Shown one piece after another: positions 52,170 through 61,450 of a stretch of 64,000 bases of DNA. Position 1 is the stretch's first letter; every line of letters starts with the position of its first letter. Source of the stretch: G965213525 sp965213525. GTDB lineage: Bacteria > Actinomycetota > Acidimicrobiia > Acidimicrobiales > Poriferisodalaceae. Where the stretch lies: the NCBI GenBank assembly GCA_965213525.1, contig OZ243889.1, positions 1,178,001 through 1,242,000 of the forward strand. The letters run 5' to 3'. The position numbers and the translations under genes were made by a program. Under the pieces are notes generated by a model. That model was given only the letters and a program-made list of their open reading frames with translations, was not told where the DNA came from and did no database searches.

Positions 52170-52757
52170 TCAGGTGACGACGACGCCGGGAGCATCCCAG
52201 GGCGCGACCTGCCCGTCGGCCCGGTAGGCGTCGGGCAGCTCCTCGACCATGTGCCAGGTGGCGGCCAGGCGACCGACGCCGACGCACATGGCGCAGAACA
52301 ACCCGAGCTCGACGATCTCAGCCTCAGAGAGGTGCTCGCCGAGTGCGTCGTAGAGGTCGTCGTCGATGGCGAGGTGGTCGGTCGCCATCAGCTCGCCGAA
52401 GCGGATGGCGAGGCGCTCGACGTCGCTCAGCTCGGGTGCGTCCCAGGGACGCTCGAGCGTGCACACCAGCCCCTCGTCGAGGCCCTCGGCGACCGCGTCG
52501 TCGTAGCGGATCGCCATGCAGCTGCGGCACTGGTTGTGGAAGGCGATGCGCAAGCGCACCAGCTCGACCAGTCGGCGCGGCAACGCGCCCCGGGTCTTGA
52601 GCGCCCCACCGAAGGCGAGCATGCCCCGGGCGAGATCGGGGGCGTGGCCCAAGATGGGTGTGAGGCTCCGCTCGAGCGGGGTGCGCTCATCCGCCCGGGT
52701 CATCTCTCGCAGGCCCGGTTCGAGCTCGTCGAGCTCCAGGCGTCGCAGTCGGCTCAT
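52170..52757 (-). CDS. CMD/AhpD-like protein with CxxC
   Basis: A 195-residue carboxymuconolactone-decarboxylase family protein with an intact redox motif: ELVRLRIAFHNQCRSCMAIR (C77-x2-C80) followed by YDDAVAEGL. Such proteins often reduce peroxides or act on lactones. The ATG at 52757 follows GGAGGG. It is an ordinary Cys counterpart to the candidate selenoprotein at 41649, with the same ELVRLR lead-in. Divergent from the SnoaL-like gene. Confidence 0.85.
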   Translation of the reverse strand: MSRLRRLELDELEPGLREMTRADERTPLERSLTPILGHAPDLARGMLAFGGALKTRGALPRRLVELVRLRIAFHNQCRSCMAIRYDDAVAEGLDEGLVCTLERPWDAPELSDVERLAIRFGELMATDHLAIDDDLYDALGEHLSEAEIVELGLFCAMCVGVGRLAATWHMVEELPDAYRADGQVAPWDAPGVVVT

Positions 52758-52799
52758 GTGGCCCTCCATGTCGTGGTGCCCAGGTGAGATCATCCCAGC

Positions 52800-53252
52800 A
52801 TGGACCCCACCACCGCAGGCGATGTCGTCGAGATCATCGGCGTCACCTCCCGCTACTGCTTCGCCATCGACGCCCACGACTGGCAGACCTTGCGCCGCGA
52901 GGTGTTCTGCGAGGACGCCACGTTCGACTTCGGCCCGTCGCTCGGCGTGCGCGACGGCGTGGAGCGCATCATCGAGGTGATCTCCGGCGCCCTCGGCCCC
53001 CTGGACGGGTCCCAGCACATCGTCGGCAGCCACGTCGTCGACGTCGAGGGTGACACCGCCCGCTGTCGCTGCTACTTCCACGCCCAACACATCCGGCGCG
53101 ACGCCGACGGCGGACCCCACGTGATCGTGGCGGGGACCTACTCCGACGAGCTCCGCCGCAGCGCCGACGGCTGGCGGATCGCCCGGCGAACCCTCACCCC
53201 GTCCTGGCGCGAGGGCAACCCAGCGGTCACCGCCGGCCAGAGGCGTCGTTGA
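52800..53252 (+). CDS. SnoaL-like (NTF2-fold) protein
   Basis: A 150-residue cone-fold protein: YCFAIDAHDWQTLRREVFCEDATFDFG is typical for SnoaL-like ring cyclases, dehydratases and small hydroxylating-dioxygenase beta subunits. The late strands (CRCYFHAQHIRRDADGG, WRIARRTLTPSW) complete the barrel. No cofactor seen. It precedes P450 (5) and may process its product. Confidence 0.8.
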   Translation: MDPTTAGDVVEIIGVTSRYCFAIDAHDWQTLRREVFCEDATFDFGPSLGVRDGVERIIEVISGALGPLDGSQHIVGSHVVDVEGDTARCRCYFHAQHIRRDADGGPHVIVAGTYSDELRRSADGWRIARRTLTPSWREGNPAVTAGQRRR

Positions 53253-53347
53253 AGCCGGGTGCGACGGGCGGCCGGGCTCGCAGCGGCGGTGGTGGGTCGC
53301 TGCTCGCCCCCGGCACGTCACCGCGTCGGGCACCTACGCTCGATGGG

Positions 53348-54565
53348 GTGAGCCTGGACCCCGGAGAGCTTCGCACGGCGGCCCACCTCAGCGACCCTGC
53401 ACCGCTGTGGCGTCGCCTGCGCGACGAGCACCCCCTCTGGCACGACCCCGAGGCCGACGTCTACGTCGTGTCGCGCTACGACGATGTGGCCGAGGTGCTG
53501 CGAGACCACGAGACGTACTCGATCTCCACCTACGCCGGGGCGACCGGAGCCGTGCTCGGTCCGACGCTCATCCAGATGGACGGGCCCGAGCACGTCTGGC
53601 GCCGCAGCGCCGTCGCCCCCGACTTCGTCGGCACGCGCCTCGAAGGGTGGCGGCCGGTGCTCGACGCCACCCTCGACCGGCTGCTCGGCGCCCTGCCCCG
53701 TGGCGGCGCCGTCGACATCGTCACCGACCTCTCCACCCACCTGCCCGTCGAGGTGATCGTTGCCATGCTCGGCCTCGACGGCGACCCCGCCGTCTTCCAC
53801 GGGTGGGTGAAGGACATCATGGCGGGGCTGGCGCCGATCCCCGAGCGCCGCGAACGGGGGCGGGCCGCCTTCGCCTCGCTGTGCCGCCACATCGACCCGC
53901 TGCTCGACGATCCCGAGGGCCCCGAGCGCAACGACCTGGTCGCCAAGATCGCCAGGGCGTCCAGCGCGGGCCGTTCGCTCGACCACGACGAGGTGAGGGC
54001 GTTCGCCGGACTGCTGTTCATCGCCGGGGGCGAGACGACCGACAAGGCGTTCGGCAACCTGTGGTTCAACCTGTTGACCCACCCAGAGGCGCTCGAGGCG
54101 GTCCGTACCGACCCAGAGCTGTTGCACCCTGCGCTCAACGAGACGATGCGCCGGGACGCTCCGGTGGTCTCCGAGGACCGCTTCGCCACCTGTGACGTCG
54201 AGGTGCACGGCCAGGTGGTCCCCGCCGGGGCTCGGGTGCGGGCGCTGATCGGCAGCGCCCACCTGGACCACGCCGCCTTCGACGCCCCCGAGCAGTTCCG
54301 ACTCGACCGCACCGACCTGCACCTCGGCGTCGAGCGCCGCTCGGGTGTCGCCGTCGACGGCCGGCGAGGTCACCTCGGCTTCGGTCTCGGCAAGCACTTC
54401 TGCCTCGGGTACCAGCTCGCTCGCATGGAGATCGTCGAGGGGTCACGCCGGCTGCTCGACCGGCTGGTGGGGGTGCGCCTCGCCGATCCCGACCAGCGGG
54501 GTCCCGTGCTGATCGGCTCGATGCGAGCCCTCGCCTCACTGCCCGTGCGCCACGACGGCGACTGA
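53348..54565 (+). CDS. Cytochrome P450 (5)
   Basis: P450 of 405 residues. Heme loop GFGLGKHFCLGYQLAR with axial C352, I-helix FIAGGETTDKAF, K-helix ETMRR. The GTG at 53348 starts just before the family's conserved part; the frame is open to a TTG at 53249 but the extra 33 residues are Gly/Arg-rich. No strong ribosome-binding site, so the start is uncertain. Six bases after the stop comes a PPOX gene. Confidence 0.9.
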   Translation: MSLDPGELRTAAHLSDPAPLWRRLRDEHPLWHDPEADVYVVSRYDDVAEVLRDHETYSISTYAGATGAVLGPTLIQMDGPEHVWRRSAVAPDFVGTRLEGWRPVLDATLDRLLGALPRGGAVDIVTDLSTHLPVEVIVAMLGLDGDPAVFHGWVKDIMAGLAPIPERRERGRAAFASLCRHIDPLLDDPEGPERNDLVAKIARASSAGRSLDHDEVRAFAGLLFIAGGETTDKAFGNLWFNLLTHPEALEAVRTDPELLHPALNETMRRDAPVVSEDRFATCDVEVHGQVVPAGARVRALIGSAHLDHAAFDAPEQFRLDRTDLHLGVERRSGVAVDGRRGHLGFGLGKHFCLGYQLARMEIVEGSRRLLDRLVGVRLADPDQRGPVLIGSMRALASLPVRHDGD

Positions 54566-54571
54566 GGCCAC

Positions 54572-55075
54572 GTGGCCGACGACTACGACGACGTCTCGAC
54601 CTTCGTCCTCTCCGAGAGGCGCGAGCGCGCTCTGCTCGACGCCCAGACCGAGTGCGTGCTGATGTGGACGACCGACTCGTCAGCTCCGGTCGGGGTGGTC
54701 ATGAACTTCGTCGTCGACGGCGGCCACTTCTGGTTGACCGCGACCCGGCGCCGCAAGCGCATCGCCGCCATCGAGGCGCGGCCCAGGGTGGCCGTGGCGG
54801 TCACCAGCCGGGGCACCGATCTCGGCATCAGCCAGAGCCTGACCTACCAGGGCACCGCGACCATCCACGAAGATCACGACACCGCCCGCTGGTTCTACCC
54901 TGCTCTGGCGGCACGGGTGCGCCCGGAGTCCGCCGACCAACAGGCCGCCTTCGTCCGGCGCCTCGACACGCCCGGGCGGGTGATCATCGAGGTGGCTCCC
55001 GGCCGCCGGATCGGCTTCGACTCCGAGGCGATGTTCCTCCACAGCGACGCCGGCCCGAGCCGCACCAGGCTGTGA
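54572..55075 (+). CDS. Pyridoxamine-phosphate-oxidase-like flavin (FMN/F420) protein
   Basis: A 167-residue split-barrel protein, paralogous to the one at 34183 (shared ERxLLDxQxEC start, VGVxMxxxxDxGxFWLTA, then RPRVAVAVTSRGTD). Likely an F420 or FMN-dependent reductase or binding protein. Starts with GTG six bases after P450 (5). Its last 45 bases are duplicated just downstream. Confidence 0.82.
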   Translation: MADDYDDVSTFVLSERRERALLDAQTECVLMWTTDSSAPVGVVMNFVVDGGHFWLTATRRRKRIAAIEARPRVAVAVTSRGTDLGISQSLTYQGTATIHEDHDTARWFYPALAARVRPESADQQAAFVRRLDTPGRVIIEVAPGRRIGFDSEAMFLHSDAGPSRTRL

Positions 55076-55153
55076 GCACACGGATTCGGTCGTTCTGCGG
55101 TCATGTTCCTCCGCAGCGACGCCGGCCCGAGCCGCACCAGGCTGTGAGCACAC
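55031..55153 (+). repeat. Duplicated 3' end of the PPOX gene
   Basis: A 51-base segment covering the last codons and stop (55031-55081) recurs at 55103-55153 with one mismatch, offset 72 bases. The second copy is outside the gene. It is the longest of the three stop-spanning duplications in the window. Confidence 0.92.
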
Positions 55154-55175
55154 CGCACCCACCGGATCCGGCCGC

Positions 55176-57230
55176 TCAGGGTCGGCGATCGCTGACCTCG
55201 TAGACGACGAGGCTGTCGACGTCGGCACCGGTGCGAGGCGCGCCCGGAGGATCGGGGTCGGGGCGAGGATCTGACGGCAGCGAACCGTCCCCCGACGCCC
55301 GTCCCGCTTGACGGCGCCACCAGCCCCACGTCCCGGCCAGCCCGCCGGGCACGGCGACCGCCACCACGACGAGGCCGATGCCCGAGATCAGCAGCTGCAG
55401 CTCCGATGAGCCCTGCGTGCCGGTCAGCTCACCGAACAACCCGGCCGGGGCGAGCGCCCCGCCGATGAGGGCACCCGCTGCGCTGCCGATGCCGCCGAGG
55501 TACCCGAGCGCCAGGAACTGCAGCCCCCGGGACGCCTCGAGACCGACCTGGGAGAAGTCGACGTTCTTGTAGGCGAACAGCACCCCGCTCACCGCCGCGA
55601 GCGCCGAAGCGATCGAGGCGCCCAGCACCTTGGCCGCAGCCACGTCGACCCCCACCGCCGCAGCCGCCCGCTCGTTGCCTCGCACCGCCAGGAAGCGCCG
55701 CCCGGTGGCGCTGCGACGCAGGTTGACCACGATCGCCGTACAGGCCACGGCGACGGCGAGCACGCCGAAGCCGAAGATCCGTGCCGGGTACTCCCCCGCT
55801 GCCAGGATGCCCAGATCGACCCCACCCAGCTCCGGCGGGTCGACGTGGGCAAGACCGCCCAGCCCGGTGAAGGCGGGGCTGCGGAACAGCACCTGCTCGA
55901 TGGCCACCGCCGCGGCCAGGGTGACGATGGCGAACTGGATGCCCCGGATGCGCAGCGCTGGGATCGCGATCAGCGATCCCAGCACGGTGGTGGCCGCCAC
56001 GGCCGCCAGCGGCCCCCAGGGGAACGGCCACCCCCACCCGTCGGTGAGCCGGGCACAGGAGAAGGCTGCGACGCCGGCCAGCCCGAGCTGCACGAGCGAC
56101 ACCTGCCCGACGAATCCGGTGATGACCACCGTCGACAGCAACAGCACCGCCACCACGAGGCTCTCCAGCAGGGCCAGGCGCACACCGGATCCGCCGAGCG
56201 TGGTGAGCGCGGCGCCAGCGACGGCCAGCACCACCACCGCAGCCGACACCCGTCCGGGGCGCGGTGATCGGGGGTGGGCTCGCTCGAGGATCGTCTCGCG
56301 CCCCGGCAGGACCCGTCCGGCCGCCGCCACGCTCACCACGATCAGGGCGAACGGCACGATCGAGTCGAACCCCCCGGCCAACAGGTCGGGCACCTGACGG
56401 CGGCTGACCAGGTGCACCGAGAGACCCTCGAACATCCCGATGCCGAGACCCACGGCGAGCGCCACCCCGAAGGACCGGAAGCGGGCGGCGAGGGCGGCGG
56501 CCAGCGCTGGGACGACGAAGAGGCTGTAGTTGAACGGGTTGACCCCGCTGATCGGGGTCATGAGCATCCCGAAGCCACCGGCGATGACGCCGGCCAGCAC
56601 CCAGTTGGCGGCACCGAGGCGGTCGGGTGAGAAGCCCAGCAGCACCGCACCCTTGGGGTTCGACGCCGCAGCCCGGGTGACCAGACCGAACAGCGACCGC
56701 CGTGACATCACGACCAGCGCGACACCGACCACCACCGCCGCCCCTGCCAACCAGAAGCGGTCCTGGGGCACCGGCCGCCCGAAGATCTGGACGAGATCGG
56801 CGGGGAGGACCGGGTCGGTGCGCAGCGTGGCCGTCCCGAACTGGCGGACCGCCAGCCCCTGCAAGACGATGGTCATCCCGACCGAGGCGATCACCCGGGT
56901 CAACGCCGGCGCGTCACGCAACCAGCGGAACACCACGACGTGGGCGCCGAGCCCGATGATCGCCGCCACGACCAGGCCCCACCCGAGGGCAGCCACCGTC
57001 GGCACGCCGCCGGTGATCTCGACGCGGTCGGGCAGGCCGACGACCGGCCAGACGAGCACCCCGTCGTCGCGTGCGACCACGAAGACCATCGCCGGGTACA
57101 TGGCCATCGCCCCGTGGGCGAAGTTGACCACTCCCGAGCCCCGGTAGACGAGGATCTGACCCATGGCGATCGATCCGTAGACCGCGCCCGTGCCGACCCC
57201 GAGGACGACGAACAGCAGCCACGTGCTCAT
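55176..57230 (-). CDS. Fused LivH-LivM type ABC permease (B)
   Basis: A 684-residue inner-membrane protein in which a LivH-like half (opening AVYGSIAMGQILVYRGSGVVNF; residues about 1-300) is joined to a LivM-like half (ITGFVGQVSLVQLGLAGVAA, then LRIRGIQFAIVTLAAAVA; about 330-640). These are the two permeases of branched-chain amino acid/amide ABC importers, usually separate. The C-terminus is a polar tail. Second such fusion in the operon, after livF, separated by 119 bases. Possibly exchangeable with permease A. Confidence 0.9.
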   Translation of the reverse strand: MSTWLLFVVLGVGTGAVYGSIAMGQILVYRGSGVVNFAHGAMAMYPAMVFVVARDDGVLVWPVVGLPDRVEITGGVPTVAALGWGLVVAAIIGLGAHVVVFRWLRDAPALTRVIASVGMTIVLQGLAVRQFGTATLRTDPVLPADLVQIFGRPVPQDRFWLAGAAVVVGVALVVMSRRSLFGLVTRAAASNPKGAVLLGFSPDRLGAANWVLAGVIAGGFGMLMTPISGVNPFNYSLFVVPALAAALAARFRSFGVALAVGLGIGMFEGLSVHLVSRRQVPDLLAGGFDSIVPFALIVVSVAAAGRVLPGRETILERAHPRSPRPGRVSAAVVVLAVAGAALTTLGGSGVRLALLESLVVAVLLLSTVVITGFVGQVSLVQLGLAGVAAFSCARLTDGWGWPFPWGPLAAVAATTVLGSLIAIPALRIRGIQFAIVTLAAAVAIEQVLFRSPAFTGLGGLAHVDPPELGGVDLGILAAGEYPARIFGFGVLAVAVACTAIVVNLRRSATGRRFLAVRGNERAAAAVGVDVAAAKVLGASIASALAAVSGVLFAYKNVDFSQVGLEASRGLQFLALGYLGGIGSAAGALIGGALAPAGLFGELTGTQGSSELQLLISGIGLVVVAVAVPGGLAGTWGWWRRQAGRASGDGSLPSDPRPDPDPPGAPRTGADVDSLVVYEVSDRRP

Positions 57231-57307
57231 CGTCGGATCCTCCTGGCCCGCATCGGCTCGTCGCTGCGCCAGCCCCGGTGTCGTCCTCGACGACCGGCCG
57301 CGACCGG

Positions 57308-57327
57308 GGTCGGACCGGGGTCCGACC
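57308..57327. terminator. Hairpin between livF and permease B
   Basis: GGTCGGACC, loop GG, GGTCCGACC, a perfect 9-bp match in the 119-base gap after the livF stop (minus strand). The real loop must use inner pairs, leaving about seven. It may limit read-through into permease B. Confidence 0.4.
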
Positions 57328-57349
57328 GGCTCAGGCCGGCCGGTGTCGG

Positions 57350-58078
57350 TCAGTGCAGTGCGGCGTCGCCGAGGTAGCTGCTCTCGAGGAGCTCTCGGTT
57401 GGCAGACAGCTCGGCTGCGGTGCCCTGCATGACGAGCTCGCCGTGGTTCAACACGTAGCCCCGGTCTGCGACCTCGAGGGCCATGTGCACGTGCTGCTCG
57501 ACGACCAGCACCCCAGCGCCGGTGTCGTCGGCGACCTGGCGCACGATCGGCAGGAGCCGCTCGACGATGATGGGCGCCAGGCCGAGGCTCATCTCGTCGA
57601 CCAGCAGCACCTTGGGGTCCGAGGCCAGCGCCCGGGCCATGGCCAGCATCTGCTGCTCGCCGCCCGACAGCAGACCGGCCAGGCGATCGCGCAAGGGGTC
57701 GAGCGCCGGCAGCATCGTCATCGCCCGGTCAAGGGCTTGGTCACGGCGCGACTTGTTGCCGGTCAGCCCGAGTCGCATGTTCTCGTTGACGGTCAGATCG
57801 AAGAACAGCGACCGGTCTTCGGCGACGTGGGCCATGCCCCGGCGGGCGATGGCGTGGGGCTTGGTCGAGGCGGTGGACTCACCCAACACCTCGACGGTGC
57901 CCTCCAGCGGTGTCAACAGGCCCGACAGCGTGAGCAGCGTCGTCGTCTTGCCGGCGCCGTTCGGCCCGAGCAGAGCCACCACCTCCCCGGCACCGACGTG
58001 CAGATCGAGGTCTCTGACGACGGCGATGCCGCCGTACCCGGTGTGCAGGCCCTTGACGTCGATGACGCGCTCAGCCAC
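57350..58078 (-). CDS. livF: LivF-type ABC ATPase
   Basis: A 242-residue ATPase for a branched-chain amino acid/amide importer. Walker A GPNGAGKTTTL, signature LSGGEQQMLAMARAL, Walker B VLLVDEMSLGLAP, switch His in VEQHVHMAL. The D-MSLGLAPIIVE stretch is typical for LivF. GTG start lies within the end of livG (8-base overlap). Confidence 0.93.
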   Translation of the reverse strand: MAERVIDVKGLHTGYGGIAVVRDLDLHVGAGEVVALLGPNGAGKTTTLLTLSGLLTPLEGTVEVLGESTASTKPHAIARRGMAHVAEDRSLFFDLTVNENMRLGLTGNKSRRDQALDRAMTMLPALDPLRDRLAGLLSGGEQQMLAMARALASDPKVLLVDEMSLGLAPIIVERLLPIVRQVADDTGAGVLVVEQHVHMALEVADRGYVLNHGELVMQGTAAELSANRELLESSYLGDAALH

Positions 58079-58967
58079 GAGTGCCCCCGCTCTCTGAGAC
58101 CGCCCCGGTGGACGGGTGGGCCTCGGGGGCGGTCGCCCCGTTGCCCGGGCCCGCGTGGGCCGAAGAACCAGTGGCGGCCGCAGCCAGCGACGCCCCCGAC
58201 GTCGCCTGGGCCTCACCGGCGCTCTCGCCGAGGTAGGCAGCCACCACCGCCGGGTTGGCGCGCACCTCGGCCGAGGTGCCCTCGGCGATCAGCTGACCGA
58301 AGTCGAGCACGAAGATGTAGTCACAGACGTTGAGCACCAAGCCCATGTCGTGGTCGATGAGGAACACCGTGATGCCGTGGTCGACCATCCGGCGCAGCTG
58401 ACGCCCGAGGTGGTTGCTCTCGTTGGTGTCGAGACCCGCCGCCGGTTCGTCGAGCAGCACGAGCTGGGGTTCAGGGGCCAGGGCCCGAGCGACGCCGACG
58501 AGCTTGCGCTGACCGTGGGACAGGTCGGTGGGCATCTGGTGGGCCAGGTCGCCGATGCCGACGACGTCGAGGGCCCACTGGCACTGGCGGGCGTAGGCGC
58601 GGTCGGAGCGGCCCGGCCACACCACGTCGGTGATGAACGAGTACCACTTCGGTTCCTCGGCCGCTACGAGCAGGTTGTCCATCACGCTCAGGTCCTCGAA
58701 CAGCTCGAGCGACTGGAACGTGCGGCTGAGACCCCGCCGCGAGCGCTGGGACGGCGACAGCTTGTCGATCACCTCGCCGTCGAAGCGCACGGTGCCGTCA
58801 GACAGCGGGGTGAAGCCGGTGATGGCGTCGATGAAGGTGGTCTTGCCGGCGCCGTTGGGTCCGATCAGGCCGACCACCTTGCCGGCCTCGACGGTGAGGT
58901 TGACCGAGTCGTTGGCGTGCAGGCCGCCGTAGGTGACGGTGAGGTCGTCGGTGCGCAGCAGGCTCAC
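58071..58967 (-). CDS. livG: LivG-type ABC ATPase
   Basis: A 298-residue ATPase. Walker A GPNGAGKTTFID, the LivG mark RGLSRTFQSLELFEDLSVMDN, a signature LSHGQRKLVGVARAL, Walker B VLLDEPAAGLD and switch His LIDHDMGLV. The C-terminal 45 residues (ATSGASLAAAATGSSAHAGP on) are low-complexity Ala/Ser/Gly not seen in ordinary LivG. Start overlaps the permease A stop (GTGA). Confidence 0.93.
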   Translation of the reverse strand: MSLLRTDDLTVTYGGLHANDSVNLTVEAGKVVGLIGPNGAGKTTFIDAITGFTPLSDGTVRFDGEVIDKLSPSQRSRRGLSRTFQSLELFEDLSVMDNLLVAAEEPKWYSFITDVVWPGRSDRAYARQCQWALDVVGIGDLAHQMPTDLSHGQRKLVGVARALAPEPQLVLLDEPAAGLDTNESNHLGRQLRRMVDHGITVFLIDHDMGLVLNVCDYIFVLDFGQLIAEGTSAEVRANPAVVAAYLGESAGEAQATSGASLAAAATGSSAHAGPGNGATAPEAHPSTGAVSESGGTRG

Positions 58968-61345
58968 GTGCCCACCTCCTCGGGCTCGGCTCTGGCGGTT
59001 CGGGCGTGGACGGTGCCCTCGGAGGGCTGGGGTCCGACGGGCACCGTCATCGGCGGCGACTCGATGCCGTGGGCGGCGTGGGGGTCGTGGGGGTCGGTGC
59101 GACCGGTGACGGCGAAGTAGATGCGGCGCCCGATCGAGCGCACGAACAGGGCGAGGAACGCCCCGAGCAGCGGCATCCAGAACCAGCTGTAGCTGTCCAC
59201 CCGCAACGGCCAGATGATGGCGCCGAGCACGGCGCCGAGCACCATCGTCGGAACGAAGCGGCGGGCGAACGACGCCCACTCCGGCCCCCGGGCGGTGGTC
59301 AGCCAGGTGCCGGCGTGACGCATGAGCGGCTGGAAGAACGGTGCGATGCCCTCGGGGTGCAAGATGGCGGTGACGATCATGCCGAGGCCACCGAGCGCCG
59401 GGGCGTAGGCCTCGACGTTGGTCTCGTGGAAGAAGTAGTTGCTCGTCACCGTGATCATGCCGGCGGGCACGAGCATGCCGCCGACGATGGCGCCGTTGAT
59501 CGACGTGATGCCGCCGAGGTAGGCGAAGGCCAGCGAGGCCAGGCCCAGGCCGTAGATGAAGCTCGCCGAGCTGACGTTGGTCTGCTGGAAGCCGAACATG
59601 ACACCGGAGACACCGGCGAGCCCGGCCGCCACGGCGAACGCCAGCAACTTGGTGGGAGCGACGTCGACGCCGGCCGCGGCTGCGGCCCGCTCGTTGGCCC
59701 GCACGGCGAGGAAGCGTCGGCCGGTGCCCCCCCGTCGGAGGTTGGCGACGAACCCCACGCAGGCGAGCAGCACGACCAGGCAGAAGATGGTGAAGGCGGG
59801 GCTGTCGGTGAGCCCCCCGTCGCCGACCGAACCGATGTCGAGCCCGAAGAAGAACGGCGTCGGGAAGGCGGCGGGGGCGCCGGCGCGCAGCGCCGTCAGG
59901 TTCTCGTTCTCGAGGTACAGCGTCTGCAGCGAGATGGCGAAGGCCAACGTCACCACCGCCAGTTGCACGCCCCTGATGCGCAGCGCCGGCAGACCCAGCA
60001 CGACGCCGACGACGACGGCGGCGACGATGCCCAGCACACCGGCGACCGGCCACGGCAGATCGGGGCCGCTGACGGGGAAGGGGTTGATGGTGGTGATCGA
60101 CCCGTCCGACAGCATGCGAGACGTGAAGAACGCCGCCACCCCGGCCAGTGACAGCTGGGCGAGGGAGATCTGGCCGATGTAGCCGGTGATGACCACCGTC
60201 GACAGGGCGAGCAGCGCCCCGACCAGCGACGTGGTCAGGGCGAAGGCGAAGGGCCCGTCGAGGTTGGGGAACCAGAACGCGAGGACGATCACGACCGCTG
60301 ACCACACGATCATGTGGGGGATGACCCGGCGCGGCGTGGGCGACAGCGGCAGCCGCTTCTCTTCGACGGTGCCCCGCAGCGGCAGCGACTTGCCCCGCAG
60401 GAACAGCACCAAGACGATGGCGATGAACGGCACGGCGTCTCGGACCGCAGCGAGGGAGAGGAAGTCCGGCGCCCAGTCCTGGCCGGCCCAGAAGCCGAAC
60501 ACAGCCTGGATGCCACCGAGCAGCAGGCCACCGAGCACGGCCACCGGGATCGACCGCAGCCCACCGATGAGCGCTGCGCCGAGGGCGGGGACCACGACGG
60601 CGGTGAGGCCGACGGGGGTGAGCGTGCCCTGGATCGGCCCGACGATGATGGCGGCGACGGTGGCCAGCACCGAGGCGATCACCCAGTTGGCCGCAGCGAG
60701 GCGCTCGGGTGAGTAGCCGAGCAGCACGGCGCCCTTCTCGTTGCCGGCCGCGGCCCTGGTCGCCAACCCGAAGCGGGTGAAGCGGTAGACCGCCCACAGC
60801 ACGGCGCCGATCGCCAGGGCGATGACCACGCTGTAGAGCGCGTTGCGTGGGTAGACCTTGTCGAGCCCGAGGAAGTTGTTGATGGGCTCGTCGGGCAGGA
60901 CGCTCTCGGGCTGGCGGAACGACGCCCCGAAGTTCAACAGGGCCACGCCCTGCAGGTAGAGCAGCACGCCGACCGAGCCGATGACCTTGCCGAGCGGGGC
61001 GGCGTTGCGCAGCGGGCGGAACACCAAGAAGTGCACGGCCAGCCCGATGGCCACCGCCATGGCCAGCGCCCCGAGGAACGACACGACGAACCCGAGGCCC
61101 TCATCGCTGAAGGAGACCTCGACGGGCAAGTTCCAGTCGCCCGGGAGGATGTCGAACCACGGCAGCTGGATGCCACCGTTCTGGCGCAGCTCGGAGAACG
61201 TGAAGGCGCCGAACATTGCCATGGCGCCGTGGGCGAAGTTCAACACGCCCGAACCCTTGAAGACGACGACGAGGCCGGCGCCGAGCATGGCGTACAGCGA
61301 GCCGATGCCGAGCCCGAGGAGGAAGAAGAAGATGATGTCCTGCAC
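58964..61345 (-). CDS. Fused LivH-LivM type ABC permease (A)
   Basis: A 793-residue fusion: LivH-like half (GLGIGSLYAMLGAGLVVVFKG; about 1-310), LivM-like half (VITGYIGQISLAQLSLAGVA, LRIRGVQLAVVTLAFAIS; about 370-665) and an extra C-terminal region with two to three membrane segments (LGAVLGAIIWPLRV, FWMPLLGAFLALFV) and polar tail. About 110 residues longer than permease B, mostly by this region. Followed by livG and preceded by the binding protein with a strong hairpin between. Confidence 0.9.
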   Translation of the reverse strand: MQDIIFFFLLGLGIGSLYAMLGAGLVVVFKGSGVLNFAHGAMAMFGAFTFSELRQNGGIQLPWFDILPGDWNLPVEVSFSDEGLGFVVSFLGALAMAVAIGLAVHFLVFRPLRNAAPLGKVIGSVGVLLYLQGVALLNFGASFRQPESVLPDEPINNFLGLDKVYPRNALYSVVIALAIGAVLWAVYRFTRFGLATRAAAGNEKGAVLLGYSPERLAAANWVIASVLATVAAIIVGPIQGTLTPVGLTAVVVPALGAALIGGLRSIPVAVLGGLLLGGIQAVFGFWAGQDWAPDFLSLAAVRDAVPFIAIVLVLFLRGKSLPLRGTVEEKRLPLSPTPRRVIPHMIVWSAVVIVLAFWFPNLDGPFAFALTTSLVGALLALSTVVITGYIGQISLAQLSLAGVAAFFTSRMLSDGSITTINPFPVSGPDLPWPVAGVLGIVAAVVVGVVLGLPALRIRGVQLAVVTLAFAISLQTLYLENENLTALRAGAPAAFPTPFFFGLDIGSVGDGGLTDSPAFTIFCLVVLLACVGFVANLRRGGTGRRFLAVRANERAAAAAGVDVAPTKLLAFAVAAGLAGVSGVMFGFQQTNVSSASFIYGLGLASLAFAYLGGITSINGAIVGGMLVPAGMITVTSNYFFHETNVEAYAPALGGLGMIVTAILHPEGIAPFFQPLMRHAGTWLTTARGPEWASFARRFVPTMVLGAVLGAIIWPLRVDSYSWFWMPLLGAFLALFVRSIGRRIYFAVTGRTDPHDPHAAHGIESPPMTVPVGPQPSEGTVHARTARAEPEEVGT

Positions 61346-61395
61346 GTCGTCGCCTTCCCGGCGGCCTCCTCGGCCGCCGTCGTTGGACGGTGAGA

Positions 61396-61437
61396 GGGGT
61401 GACGCCGGCGGGCGAACGGGCCCGCCGGCGTCACCCC
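61396..61437. terminator. Perfect 18-bp hairpin between binding protein and permease genes
   Basis: Arms 61396-61413 and 61420-61437, loop GAACGG (plus strand), no mismatch, starting 14 bases after the binding-protein stop. In importer operons such a hairpin commonly leaves more message for the binding protein than for the permeases, by partial termination or by protecting its 3' end. Confidence 0.7.
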
Positions 61438-61450
61438 GTCACGTGATGGC

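Noticed and set aside
58968..60797. Upstream extension of livG to 908 codons
   Set aside because: Antisense-like Arg/Ala-rich shadow of permease A in another frame on the same strand; the real start overlaps its stop.
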